This document shows, in pieces, positions 45,781 through 57,840 of a stretch of 64,000 nucleotides of DNA; positions within the stretch are counted from its first letter, which is position 1; each line of letters starts with the position of its first letter. The stretch comes from Phytophthora quininea (lineage: Eukaryota; Oomycota; Peronosporomycetes; Peronosporales; Peronosporaceae). A model generated the notes under the pieces. That model saw only the letters and a program-made list of their open reading frames with translations, was not told the origin of the DNA and made no database searches. The translations under genes were made by a program, and so were the position numbers. The stretch covers positions 310,001 to 374,000 of the forward strand of contig JAAVTG010000697.1 of assembly GCA_011947345.1 (NCBI GenBank). The letters are read 5' to 3'.

Positions 45781-48243
45781 TTCGGCTCCAGCGTAAACAA
45801 CCGAGCGAGGCGACTCACGAGCTGTGGGTCAGGCGCTCTAAGGATTGGATTCCGACCGTGATATATGCTAAAAGAAGACCAGCACGCGTGTTGATCACTA
45901 ATGTGAGCGCTAAATTGGTCTGGAGCCCGGCACACTTCTCGGTGGTACAATGGGTGCCCATAGGTGACCTACCGCCTGATAATGGGTACGTCCGCCTAGC
46001 GTCGGCCAAATACCGCGACTGTCAGGTGCTGGCATATGAAGCAGCCATGGACAAAGCTTTATTGCATAAAGAAGAGCGTCTCTACACTGAGCGGATGGCC
46101 AAGCAGCCTCCAACAGTCGATCGGAGGCCGTATGAAGCCCCCAAAGGCGTACTTAAGAGAGAAAACGGCGATTATGTCGACGGCCACCGCGAGCTAACTT
46201 ATGCGGAGCGGAGGGAATGTCAAGAAGGGTCTAGAGATGCTAAAGCCAAGTTGGCGAGTTCTGATGACCCATCTATGAACGCAATAGTGGCGCCAGTATC
46301 GACTAAGCGGGGCGTTGACGATTACTCAGCGACTGAGTCAACCGATTCAGCGACAGCAGAGCTGAGTAATACTGAAAACATCTACGACGCGAGTGCAGGT
46401 GTTCGAGAAGCTGAACAAACCATTGAGAAGATGCCAAATTTCTTCGCGGACCCTCGTGAGCTGTGTACCCATTCGGAAGGCGACATGAACTCAGCTATGG
46501 TCAAATTGACCGCCGAGTCAGCAAGGGAGGTCAGTAAATGGGGTGAAGTCGATGTTAGCGATGAACCGCTAGCTCCTGACCCTGAAGAAGACCTCCGGCT
46601 ACGGTTCCTTGCAGCTTTAGCGGTGTGAGATGAGTCCTATGTCGTTTCCGGAGCTCCGACGAGACCGAACAGTCACAGGAGCCGGTGAGCGAGTATACAA
46701 CGTCAGGTAACTCAGCTGGGGAATTTTCTCAACCTCTAGACCCTGTTGAGATAAGTGCCAGAGTCGTTGAGTCAGTCCACAAAACTCGCAGTAGTGTAGG
46801 AGCGAGCAAATCAGCTGGTAAGGAAATTCCGGCCGAGGAAGTGGCCGCCAAGTCGAGTTACTTGAATAAAGTATGCCCTGGAGGTCGGCCTTCGCATACG
46901 GCATCCTACACGCGTGAGCAGTCACTCCAAACAGTCAAAGAGGCTAGCAGCCGGGCAGAGTCTCGCACCACCAGCGATAAAGCGTCTGGGGCGACTACTG
47001 AGTCCACCGACCCGGCCAAAACACCCGCTGAGCTCGAAAATACGGCCAGCGAGCTGTACCTCGACGACTATGCTCACGAACTCGCATTTTTGCCCGATCT
47101 TGCTGACTTCGAGCCCACGGTGCTTGACTATGACGGTGCTAACGTCAAGTCAGCAGCTCATACGCTCGGGCAGAAGCAACAATTGGTGGAGATGCTGCGG
47201 AAACACGAAGGGATTATGATCTCGAGTGGCAATGCACTTCCGCCGCCAGCGTACGGTATCGTGTGCAATATTGACGTACAGGGGCACAAACCGATCAAGC
47301 AGAGGGCTCGCCGAGTGCCGCTAAAGCACTTGAAGAAACTATACGAGCTACTCAAAGGTTTGTTGAGAGCTGGGTTGATCGCTTTCTCGAGCAGCCCATG
47401 GGCGTCGCCCATGGTCATTGTGCTGAAGAAAACGGCGTGGACATAAGACTCTGTATTGACTACAAGATGGTTAACGCCGTTACAGCACTTATGGAGTACG
47501 CGATGCCCCTGGTAGACGACCTACTGACTGAGTTGGAGAGCTACTTGTGCTTTTGCTCGTTGGACGCGGCCAGCGGGTTCTGGGCAGTCATGATGACTCA
47601 GCGAGCTCGCTGCATCTCAGCTTTCGTGTGTGCGCTGGGTCACTTTGAGTGGCTACGCATGCCGTTCGGCCTAAAGAACGCCCCGGTGATCTACCAGCGT
47701 CTTATAGACAACGCACCCTGGGGATATGTACGCCCCAGAGGCGGCTGGAAAGCGTTTGCCAAGCGTGTACGCCACGCCGAAGCTGCAGCAGCAGCTCAGC
47801 GACGGAGAACCTTAGCACAGCAGGGGCAGATATCCCCTTCAGTCGAGTCAGCAGCCGGTGGTGCAACGAAGTTCGAAGCCGACCACCGGGCCCTTGCTGA
47901 GTCGGATTCGATGCAGGAGTTGGTCAATGTCCCCGACGGTGACATGTTCAAAAATGGAGAGCTCGACGACTCCAAGCCGACTCCCATCTTCGAACGAAGG
48001 TCGTTCGTCGATGATATTTGCTTTGGTGAAACAACCTTCGACGAGTGCTTATCCACTCTGAACCGGGTGCTGACTCGGTTTGCCGAGTGCAGAATCAGCA
48101 TCAGCTTCACAAAGAGTATCTTCGTCCAGCAAAAGGTGGAGTTTTTGTCGCATGAAGTGACATCGCATGGTATCGCGGCGAATGCTAAGAAGCTGACCGC
48201 CATATCTGAATTGCCGTTCCCAAGTCGAAGAAAGGCATGCTAG
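45781..48243 (+). CDS. Element D pre-RT region and reverse transcriptase
   Basis: A 900-base linker (45699-46628), Ser/Glu-rich, then RT: PIKQRARRVPLKHLKKLYEL, SSSPWASPMVIVLKK, frame change at an A run near 47440, DIRLCIDYKMVNAVT, FCSLDAASGFWAV, LRMPFGLKNAPVIYQRLID, then about 95 residues (47716-48000) rich in Ala, Ser and charged residues, then SFVDDICFGE with the catalytic Asp pair. In ordinary Gypsy RT that interval is about 15 residues. Ends VEFLSHEVTSHGI. Confidence 0.88.
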
Positions 48244-49735
48244 CCTTCCTTGGGGCACTCAACTACTATGGACGGTTCATCCAGAACTTGGCTGTGCATG
48301 GAGCAGTTCTCTATCAGCTGAAGGACACTGACTTCGCTCATGGTGGTGACCTCACTGCTGCCAAGTCAGCTTTTGCTGCGCTGACGCACAAGGTGGCGAA
48401 CGCACCCATTTTGCGTCACTTCGACTCAGCGAAAGAGGTGCACGTAATGCTGTTCGCTAACGATTGGGCGTTGAGCAGTACCCTGATGCAAATGCACGAC
48501 GACAAACTCCATCCAGTGCGATTCTGTGGGCGAGTCCTCAAGGACAATGAATACAACTACCACCCAGCGGAGAAGGAAGTATTGGCACTGTTGCAGCTAT
48601 TGAAGGTGTGTCATACACTTTTAGCAGGGAAGACTTTACACGTCTACACTAGATTTTCGACTTTGGAGTGGGTGTTCACGTCCCTGTACGGACGTGCAGT
48701 TAGCTTCGCGGTACTGCTATCACCGTACTATTTGAAGGTTAAGCGAGTGCGTGAAAGCGACGTTGAGTTCACCCAACTGCTCCAAGCGTCTATTACGCCG
48801 CACATTAGACTCGACGAGTCGCTAGCGCGCATTGCACCACCAAGTAAGAACTCAGCGACGGTCCGGATGGACCCAGAGTTGCTGTATGCCCACGTGCCAA
48901 GAAACTTTGACGGTTATGTAGTATCTTTTGACGGTTCAGCCAAGACCGAAAAGGACGGTAGCTATGGAAGTTGCTCATGGATATTGTGGCGCCTTCCTTT
49001 GTGGAATATTGAGATCGCTGCGAGTGCGCACCTCTCATCAACCACGGTCAACATCGCTGAGTACACTGGCATGAATAACGGTGTACTAGCGGCTCTAGAC
49101 CGTGGGGTGACCGACTTAATTATAGTTGGTGACTCTCGGCTTGCAATCCAGCAATCCATGGGGGTGATCGCATGCAAGAAGGAGGCACCGCAAGTTGAGT
49201 TGGCTCGCCATAAGAAGTTGAGCAGAACATTTAATTCTGTGCGATATCTGCATGTAGTGCGGTACTATAATGCTGCCGCTGACTCCGTAGCTACTGAAGC
49301 ATTGGAAAATCAAGCTGGCCGAGTGATACTGAGCGATGCCCGAAAGAAGGAGCTACAAACGCTGAATCGGATAGCCGAGATCTTGTACGCGGACTCTGAC
49401 CGCAAACCGAAGGCAGACGACCCAGCCACGATCTTGGTGATGACCCGTAGTCAAGCTAGCCGAGTCCCAGTGGGACGAAGAACGGCGCCGAGCCCAGCTG
49501 ACTCCACGGGACATAGGGCAGTCAACCCAGCGGACACTGAATACGAGTCAGCGGGCAAAACCCCGGCAGTACCCCATGTCGACGGCCAAATCGATCTTGA
49601 AGTGGACGATGATCGAACGCCTAGCGCTGACGATATTGACCCAGTAGTCGTCCAAGCAGAACGACGCACCGAATATCGAGGGCACAAGACGAAGAGGCTA
49701 AGTGGGCCGACGTTAAAGCGGTCCTAAGAGGTGAG
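48237..49735 (+). CDS. Element D tandem RNase H domains
   Basis: One ORF (48237-49727). Residues 60-170: a Ty3-type RNase H (FDSAKEVHVMLFANDWALSS, NYHPAEKEVLALLQ) in which the usual TDAS and TDH motifs are altered (FANDW, YTRFSTL). Residues 228-360: a second, archaeal-like RNase H (VVSFDGSAKTEKDGSYGS, TVNIAEYTGMNNG, DLIIVGDSRLAIQQ, RYYNAAADSVATEAL) with all four acids (D232, E275, D299, D349). This suggests the first domain became a connection and the second does catalysis. A second RNase H has been described in some oomycete Gypsy elements. Confidence 0.88.
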
Positions 49736-51401
49736 ATTGACAAGATGACTCACCGTCGAGCCTGCAATGCAGGCAAGATCGCTGAGTACGAAGTGGTCAG
49801 CGAAGACCGTCTTTGTACTACCAAGAGGAGCGGGGAAGCTGAGACGAGTCCAGCGAACCTGGCTTGCGGCTAAGAATAGTCACGCCAACCACTATAATTG
49901 ACGAGGTCCTTCACAGTTGCCACAACTCCATTGAAGGAGGTTACCAAGCCATCGTGAGGGCGTTTTACCGGGTGAAATCTGAGTACTACTGGATCGGACT
50001 CTATGCCGACGTACTGAAGCATGTCCAGGCATGTGAAGACTGTTGTACCAGCAAGAATAAGCCTCAGCTGAGAGGATTCTCGCCGGGCAAAATCGTGTTC
50101 GACAGACCGTTCCACATAGTGTCGATGGACTTCGTGATTCCGTTGCCTAAGACTCAGCGGGGCAATACTGCTTTGCTCCTTTTCCAGGACCACTTCACAG
50201 GGTTTGTTATTGCAAAGGCAATGAGCGATACTGGGGCACTGGAAGTAGCCAAAGCGTTCAAAGAGTGCATCTTTCGCCGGTATGGGGCACCAACTCAGAT
50301 CCGACACGACCGAGACCCGCGTTTTATGGGCGAGGTCTTTCAAGCGTTCGCTGAGATGATGCAGTCTAAGTCTCGAGCCACGCTGAGTTACTGGCCTCAA
50401 GCCAACGGTCAGCAAGAACGCTCAGTCAAGACCATGATCCAGACGGTACGCGTCTACGTGGAAGATCCGCTGCAAGCTGATTGGGATGACATAGCCGAGC
50501 GGATGGTGCATGCCATCAACAACTCGAGGGATACGACTTGGCGTGAGACGCCGTCATACTTGCTGTACGGATGGGACCCCAGTCAACTCTCAAGGCGATG
50601 ACATCAGTGGTTAGGAAGGATCCAGCGGGCTCAGCAGACGCTGTTCAGTGGCGCCGCGAATTTAACAGACAACGCGAAATTGCCCTGCAGCTGGCTAAAG
50701 AATATCAGCTGAAGGAGAAGGCCCGACGAGCCGAAAAGCACAACGCCAAGTTAAGCCGGAAAGAGCAGAAAGCTATGCCCGACTCAGCAGATGATTTGTC
50801 GACAACAGCTCCAGAGGATGCCGAGTCGACAACACCGCAACACAAGTCCCTCTTCAAGGAAGGTGACCATGTCTGGCTGTTCATGGAGCGCGTGAAGCCA
50901 GGTCTAAAGAAGAAACTGGCCCACCGCTGGCATGGGCCCTTCCGAGTGAAGAGGAAGGTGGAAGAATTTGCGTACGAGCTCGAGCTGCCCGACAAGAGCG
51001 GGTACCGGTTCTACCCGGTGGTACACGTTTCTCGATTAAAGGCCGTGACAGACGTTGGGGAACGGCCAACTGTGCCGCTCGCCGATGACCTGGATGAGAC
51101 CCAGCGGTTTGACTTCGATGAGGAACTCCTCCCTGAAGATAGTTGGGAGCCAGACGCTGACTCCAACAATTACGAAGTTAAGGCTATACTCGACGACCGT
51201 GTTCCTCGGTCCACTGGGACGAGTCGAACTCAGCGTGAGTTTAAGGTCAAGTGGTTTGGCTATGACGAACCGACTTGGGAACCGTTGGCAAATCTGTCAT
51301 ATGGAGGCCTCCTTTTAATAACTTGCGGCAAAAGAAGCGCGAGAATTGTCTGCAGATGGTGCAAGTGGCAGACGAGAACTAACAAATGCACCATATGTTA
51401 A
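49736..51401 (+). CDS. Element D integrase with chromodomain
   Basis: HHCC block (LHSCHNSIEGGYQAIV, CEDCCTSKNKPQL), DDE core (VSMDFVIPLPKTQRG, IRHDRDPRFMGE, NGQQERSVKTMI) with the three acids intact, GPY/F region (FKEGDHVWLFMERVK, HRWHGPFRVKRK, FYPVVHVSRLK), and chromodomain (YEVKAILDDRVPRSTGTSRT, FKVKWFGYDEPTWEPLANL). Frame changes near 49730, 50590 and at the extreme C-terminus (51300). Pol ends at 51401, 230 bases from the stop of the opposite-strand gene. Confidence 0.9.
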
Positions 51402-51631
51402 CCACCGCTGAGTGAAGAGCTCAGGCCCAGCGGAACGGATAAGTTACTGCACTCAAATTGCATGGATATATATTGACGGAATGATGAAGCCGGCAGAACA
51501 CCGCCAAGTCGACACCAGTTACGACTACGACCAAATACCAACTTGGATTTGGCGGGAGGCGAAGGGGCTGCGACTCGGTCGGCGAGTGGAGAGAGGCAAC
51601 ATTGGAGGAGAGAAAGAGCCGCCACTGTGGG

Positions 51632-54600
51632 TTACTCTTCCTCCTCCTCCTCAGCGACTTCGTCGACCACTTGCTCCTCGACGTCATCCTCAAAGATGAC
51701 CAGTCCGTCACGGTTGAATGGAGTCGGAGCGCTTGGAGAAAGATGAGGTAACTCAGCTGGTTCCTTCTCAAAAAGAGGCTCCACCTTGTCCTCGATAGAA
51801 GCTACCTCAGGTTGGTCCAACCCACGAGCCGTGAACAACGGGAACTCTGGATGGAGCGATCGGAAGCAGCGGTTGCACGGGTGCAGCTCAGGCGCAGTCA
51901 ACCACCAAACCCGGTGTGGCTCATCCTTATCGGTCTGCTCCGCCTCCACAGCCCAGTCTGCACTCAGCGGGAACCAAGTCAGGTTAGTGGGAGATGCAAA
52001 TGGGACCGAAGGTGAGAAATACAACTCAGCATCCAGAGTTGGCTCAGGGCCAGCTGAGTCTTCAGCGGTGGCGCCCGCATACAGAGCCTCATACAACTCG
52101 TTCAACATCAGTCTCAGCGCGTCAGCTCGGCCCTTCCGGGTTTTGCTGTAGCTCTCCCTGAGGTCGAACACCAACGAGACATCCGAAACGCTGACACTCG
52201 GATTGTTGTCTGGATGCAGACCGATGTACACACTGTAATCGATGATCCAATGAGTCCGCTCTCACATGGCGATTTACAATGGACGTGAGTCCTCATATGC
52301 TCCAGCGAGGCTCACCCAACAATCGGAGACGACCTCAGCGAGGTTCGTCAAGGGAGTTTCCCCGCCGCGATGCGCCTCCAACCGCCGTTCGACGTTGGGA
52401 CCCATGAAGATAGGGACCCCATTGAACTCAGAAAAGACCGGTAGCTGGGATGCTGAGTCGACAGGATGTCAGCGAACGCACCGATTCCGGCCGGCGAACA
52501 CTTGGTCCCAAGGACACACATCTTCTTCTCCACACGCTCCTTCACAACCCGAATGGAATAGGCCTCCAGCAGAGTCTGCCAGCAGAATGCTGACCCAGCA
52601 TGGAGGAAGGGTGGGTGACGCCACACCCTCATTTGGGGAGAAGCCTTCGACGCCAAGCTCACCGCCTGAGCAGCTCGCGCGCCTTACTCTTCGACGGCTT
52701 AGTCGTTGTGGTGGACTTGGCCTTCGCTTTCCCAGACGCTGACTTCGACGACTTGCTGGACGAGACCACCGGAGGATTCAGAGGAGTCGGCGACCCTGGC
52801 CCAGCCTTAGACGACTTGGCTGCCGTAGTCGATCTGGCCTTGCTAGACGTTGTTAACTTCGACGACTTGATAACCAGCGAGACTGATTTGACGGAGGAAC
52901 CGAAACCTTCTTCTTCTTAGAGTGCGCTGATCCAGAGCCTAGAGATGACTTGACTACCGGCTGAGCCTTCGCAGCCGCTACCGGAGTCTGGGACGAACGA
53001 GCGGAACGCGACGCCGACTGGGGTGCAGTAGGCGCGGTAGGCGTAGGCGCCGCGGCTGGCTTGCATGTCGCTACTCGAACCGAAGCCACCGCGGATTGGG
53101 ACTGAGTCGGCTTAGACCGACGCAGTGGTAATTGCCACGTAAACGCTTAACAGCGGGAGTCAGAGTAACAGGCTTGGCAGTCGAACGGACCTTCTTGGAG
53201 GAGGAAGGCTCGGCAGCCGAGTCGACCGACGACGATTTGCGTTTCTGCGAACGTGGAGCCTTGACGACTGAGTCGACTGATGACAGTTCACGCTTGTTCG
53301 AACTCGAAGGCGGAATCGACTCCACTGAGTTGGAGCGACGGGTAACTGAAGCCGATCGATGGGATAGTTTCCCTCCGAGGCCGTTGCTCATGTTGTCGTC
53401 CGACCCAGCGTCCTCTTCTTCGGCCTCCCCTTCATCCTCCTCCGATTCTGCAACACTGCCACCATCATGATCCGAGCCGGCAGTCGACTCCTTCCCTGAT
53501 GAACCCGGAATAGATGTCGGCGAGGCCTTGGACGACTTGACGACAGGCTTGTGCCGAGGTGACGGAGTCGGGCGCCGGGTGATGGCACCCAACGCTTCAG
53601 CACCACTCGTTGCCAGATTCTGGAGCTGAATACGCGCGATCTGGATGGCGTCACGAGCAGCAGGGCGAGTCAAGCGACCACGTGACCCAGTTGGGGGCAT
53701 CGAGAAGCCCAGCGACGACGATGCTGGGGGAGTCGGAGCCGCCGACTCGGAGAACTCGGCTGAAGACTGGATGGACCGCCGAGATACTGGAGTCAACATA
53801 GCCGAGTCCTTCAACACTGCGTGAACAGTGCGGCTTGATGTCGAAGGCGCAGGGGGATTCTACAGGGACAGACTGAGGTACACCCAGCGAAGCCAAAGTT
53901 GAAGCTGAAGCTGCAGACGTCGATGAAGACATGGTGCAGGCAGTCGCTGAAGGCCGAGTCGAATCCGAAGACTGGACAGGGCCACGAGCGATTGACTCCG
54001 TCTCCTCATCTACGTCACTGACCTCCAGGGACAGCGAGTGACTTGGTGAGGGAGGAGCCGAAGGCCGAGCTTGATCCGACGCCAAGTTAGCTGCAGGCGA
54101 GTTGAAGCTCAGCGAGCGCCCGACAGAATGAACTGATGAACCGGCACTAGACCGAGTCGCGGGCGAAGCAGGAGCTGAACGGGTGACCCCGCCGGAGAAC
54201 GAGGCCCACCGAGCGTGATCACTGGGCTGCAAGTTGAGACCGATGGAATCGGTGAGGGTCCAGACTGGACGACGACAGACTCAGAGCCGGAAGTCGTAGC
54301 CATGGTCCCCGCCGAAACTGGTTGGGAAGTCGCTGGAGCCAGCGGACGGCGGATAGTTACGCGAATCTCCCGAGTCTCACCCGGTTCTGCTCGCATCCGA
54401 TCAGGCCACATCTCCTCGACCTGGCGAACCAGTCGATCCTGAAGCTGGAGGTCGCGAGGAGACAGACCAGGCATGTCAAGCCCAGCGGCCGCAGCAATAG
54501 CTGCAGCTGGGTCTGACACCTGCAAAGTCATCCCAGAACGCTTCACCTTGTTGCTGAGGATGGAGATGTCCTTGCGGAGCCGCTTGATAGTCGCCTTAGC

Positions 54601-56275
54601 AGCCTCCAGCTGTCGAGTAGAACCGCCATCCTGGGCAACAAGGATAGCGTCCTGCATCAAGCGGAAGTAGTTCGCCGACATCTGCTGGCAGGTCGCCAGC
54701 GCCGCCTCATACTCAGCGATCTCTTCTCTTTGTGCCAAAATTTGGGCATTGCGCGAAGCAACAATCTTGTGCAACCCGTTGACGGTGTCCTGGTGGATAT
54801 CAACATGACGGTATGCTTCGCTGACGCCGTCGCGAGCTGAAGCTTCGTGACGCAGGATAGCAGCGTGATAACCCGCCAACAGACTCTGCTGACTCTGCAC
54901 AGTACGTCGAGCTTCATCACGCTCGTGAACGGTGACCGCCAAGTCATGCTCCAATGAAGCAACCTCGGTAAGCGCGGAACGCAAATGTCGATCGAGCTGC
55001 AAGTTCTCTTGAGTCAGCTCAGCGACACACTGCTGAGTAAAACCCAAGTCAGCAGGGGAGCATGGCGGAGAGGGTACAGCCGTTTGCAGCTGATTCAGCA
55101 GGTCTCTGGCGGTCGAAGACCGCATCAACTCACGACGAAGTACATCGTCGTGAGGGAGCAGAGGCCGAGTCAGCGAAAATGCAACCAAACGAGACAGGTC
55201 ACGCTCAAACCGAGCGCGGGACGCAGCTTCGTGAGCCAAGAAGTCACGCAGGCACAGAGAAGCAGAGTCGAACCCACCGTCAGAAGCTGGTACCGTCGAG
55301 ACCCACTCGGAGTCAGCAGCGTCGTCAGGAGGAGTCGCAGACCCAGTCTTTCCTCCTGCTCCACGGCCACCGAGCTCGGCGAGTGCGACGGAGTGCGGGG
55401 ACGCATGGGCGAAAGCGACCTAGCGTCGATAACCGCATTCTCAGCTCTCTCCCTACTGTGGCGACGGAGTATCGATCGCAGCTCTAGCTGAGCAGGCCGA
55501 CGCGACGGCTTCCATGAACGCGGATCGCACCTACAGTTCAGCGAGAGCGGCTCAACGACCTCCTTGGCTCGACACGCAAGAAACGAGTTCAAATGGTGCG
55601 GCAAATGGAGAGGCGGCGAGTTGGGAAAACGCGGGCCTCCAGCCACGCCAACATCAGGGTCCAGCAGCGTAGGATGGTCTGGCACCGGACGCAGAGCGAG
55701 CAACTGAACAACCAAGACTGAGTCAGTGAGATTTTCCTGAGGTAAGGGACGGCAGATCGATTTACCGCTGTTGGGCCAGTAATGGGATTCCGATCTCGTA
55801 GCATAGACGGCGGGAGCGGGGCCGCGCTCGAAGCAGTCAGTGGGTCTTCGCTTGGAGGAACTTCTCCAGGCTCGCGCTCTGGGTATTCAGGGGAGCCAGA
55901 GCCGTCAGCACGGTTGACGAAGACCCGCTTCCGCTGGACGGCAGGAGTCAGCGAGGTAACTTGGCCAGTTGAGCCGTGAGCGTTCGGAGGTGAACTTGGA
56001 GCAATCGGCGCGACCGAGTCTGCCTGTGGGACAGCACCACTTGGCTGCGTGCACTCAGCAACGGCAGCGACAACACTCGAGGCTGGCGGAAGCTCAGCCG
56101 AGTCTGTGGTGGAGTCTTGAGCTGCAAGGGAACCAACTGGGCAGCTCTCCGACGAGTCAGCGCTCTCATCAACGCGACGCAGAGCTTCCGGCTGCGCGTC
56201 TCCGCAGTGTTCTTTGTGTGAAAGGGAGCGAGCCTTCGCACCCTCAGCTGCTGGAGACGAGACAGCGGACGACAT
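51632..56275 (-). CDS. Large antisense gene between pol and 3' LTR of D
   Basis: About 1,548 codons on the strand opposite to pol, tail to tail with it and starting 208 bases inside the 3' LTR. ATG at 56275 (MSSAVSSPAAEGAKARSLSH). Segments in order: Ser/Pro-rich N-terminus with LTPAVQRKRVFVNRADGSG; an LPHHLNSFLACRAKEVVEP region; a long coiled coil at about 55014-54528 (ENLQLDRHLRSALTEVASLE); Ser-rich part; an acidic block near 53480-53380 (EEDEGEAEEEDAGSDD); nuclear-signal-like SQKRKSSSVDS and KKVRSTAKP; a Lys/Ser/Thr-rich, H1-like tract at 52892-52680; a C-terminal region (FNGVPIFMGPNVERRLEA, WIIDYSVYIGLHPDNN) ending in a Glu run. About seven frame changes and two stops near 52270. No known family. 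The sense strand has only short ORFs here. Confidence 0.65.
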
Positions 56276-56483
56276 AGACTTGTCCACACACGTGGAATGA
56301 GTGCGTGGACGCAGCGCATGAGCCGAGCGAGCGGTATTCAGGGGCCTTACCTAGCGCAAAGTCGGCGGTGTGGATGGAGTTAACTTGGCAATGGGATTCC
56401 GTGGACTTAGCGATTGGTGGAAATGTGAGAGCACGATGGGTCATAACACTCGCCAGCCCGGCTCGTATCATGACCGGGGCAGT
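56276..56483. other. Spacer and polypurine region before D 3' LTR
   Basis: Non-coding in both directions as far as I can see. Contains CCGGGGCAGT just before the LTR as a weak polypurine tract, and would hold the 5' end of the antisense gene. Confidence 0.35.
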
Positions 56484-57390
56484 TGTGGTGTAGTAAATTC
56501 GACAGACCCCTAGCCTAGGACTTCCTAGTCTAGATTCAAGGCGTGGAGTCAGCTAAGTTCGACAGCCAAGTCTAGGTGTGCATGCGGACTTAGTGGACTC
56601 GGCTCAGCGGGACCAAGTCGACGAATTGGTCAGGCAACTTGGCAAGCGATTATACATAGTAAAGGACTTGAGCGGCCGAGTCGCCGCAGAGTTAGAGTCA
56701 GCAGGCGACAAGATCTTTGGCAGCGTTGGCTTCGGTCCGAAGAGTCGCCGGTGGTTGCAGGCTGGACCCAGCGAGGGGTCGCAGCTGATTCATTTCATTA
56801 GATATTTGTAAAGGATTGACTAGGATTTAGTATAGGACGGCTCGAAGGGCCGCACGGAGATAACAGATAACAGAGCAGAATTTTTCAAGTCTACAACAAG
56901 CGCATACTATCCGGTAAGTCCCTGCGCGGGGCTGGATTATGTCTGCCGGCAACACCCGAGAGGCATAGCTTGTAGGGTGTTGTCTGGTAGCGCCAAGAGA
57001 GCAAGGTCGGCCCGGTGTTGGGCAAAGTTCCGCCAAGCGCGCTCTACAAGTCTCGCTAAGTCCGCGAGCCGGTACGCCCGTCAGCCGGGGTGCCGTAACT
57101 CTTTCAGTCGGGAAGCCTTTGCTCCTGGCGACCTGTAAAAGCGCGGTCTGCGCCGTCGTCCATCCTTTGGTGGATGGCACAGGGTATTCAGAGTGACTGA
57201 GGCAGCTCAGCTGAGTCGTGTGGCTGGCTTGGAAGCGAAGCACCGGCGGGAACAAGACACTACTGTCCCGGCTGGGCCGAACCGCTAGGGGACCACCTAG
57301 CGCAGGCCAACAAGCGCCGACCTGTTCTTCGGCGTTGTTGTGTTTGTAGCTCATCCATATCTGACGGATTTTGTGTGTTGCTGTACCACA
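56484..57390 (+). repeat. 3' LTR of element D
   Basis: 907 bp. Differences from the 5' LTR that I could find: ACAAGATC for ACGAGATC, GGATTATG for GGAATATG, and CTGTACC for CTATACC. Followed by target copy CAAG. Confidence 0.93.
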
Positions 57391-57840
57391 CAAGCCGCGC
57401 TGCGTGAGAAGCTACTGCAGCTCAAACAGACGGCTGACATCGAGACGTACAATGGAGAGTACAGCGCTCTCATCTTCCGTGTCGAGGGCATGAGCGAGCT
57501 GGATCATGTCCTGAACTACGCCAACGGACTCAAGCCTCGCACGCGCGCTACGTCTAGTTGGAGAACCCCGCGACACTGCGCGCCGCGATGGGCCTCGCGG
57601 TCAAGTACGAGATGACTCACTTCGTCGACGAGGCTCAGGCGCGCCAAGATCGCTCCGACAAAAACAAAATTTTGGCTGGCAAGGTCTCCGAACAAAGAGG
57701 ACACCACTAAGGCAAACCCTTCCGTGGAAAGGGCCGCTTCAACGCCAAGACCAAGACAAAAGCCAAGGGTGGTAAAACTCGCACACGCTTCCACTGCAAG
57801 AAGCCCGGTCATATCAAGGCTGATTGCTTCGCGTGAAAGA
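57391..57840 (+). CDS. Element C gag, 3' portion with knuckle
   Basis: Continues the interrupted Gag: AALREKLLQLKQTADIETYN, MSELDHVLNYANGLKPRTRA, then after a shift AAMGLAVKYEMTHFVDEAQA, a basic Lys-rich part and a zinc knuckle FHCKKPGHIKADC near 57790-57830. The first Cys of CX2CX4HX4C is Phe or Arg here (RFHC), so the knuckle is incomplete. Confidence 0.75.

Larger units (their letters stand above)
41599..57390 (+). mobile_element. Ty3/Gypsy element D, 15.8 kb, young
   Basis: Two 907-bp LTRs (41599-42505, 56484-57390) that differ at three positions in my comparison, and a 4-bp target duplication CAAG (41595-41598, 57391-57394). Order: gag, protease, RT with an internal insert, two RNase H domains, DDE integrase with chromodomain, then a 4.6-kb gene on the minus strand before the 3' LTR. 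Frame changes are numerous despite the near-identical LTRs. Confidence 0.93.
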
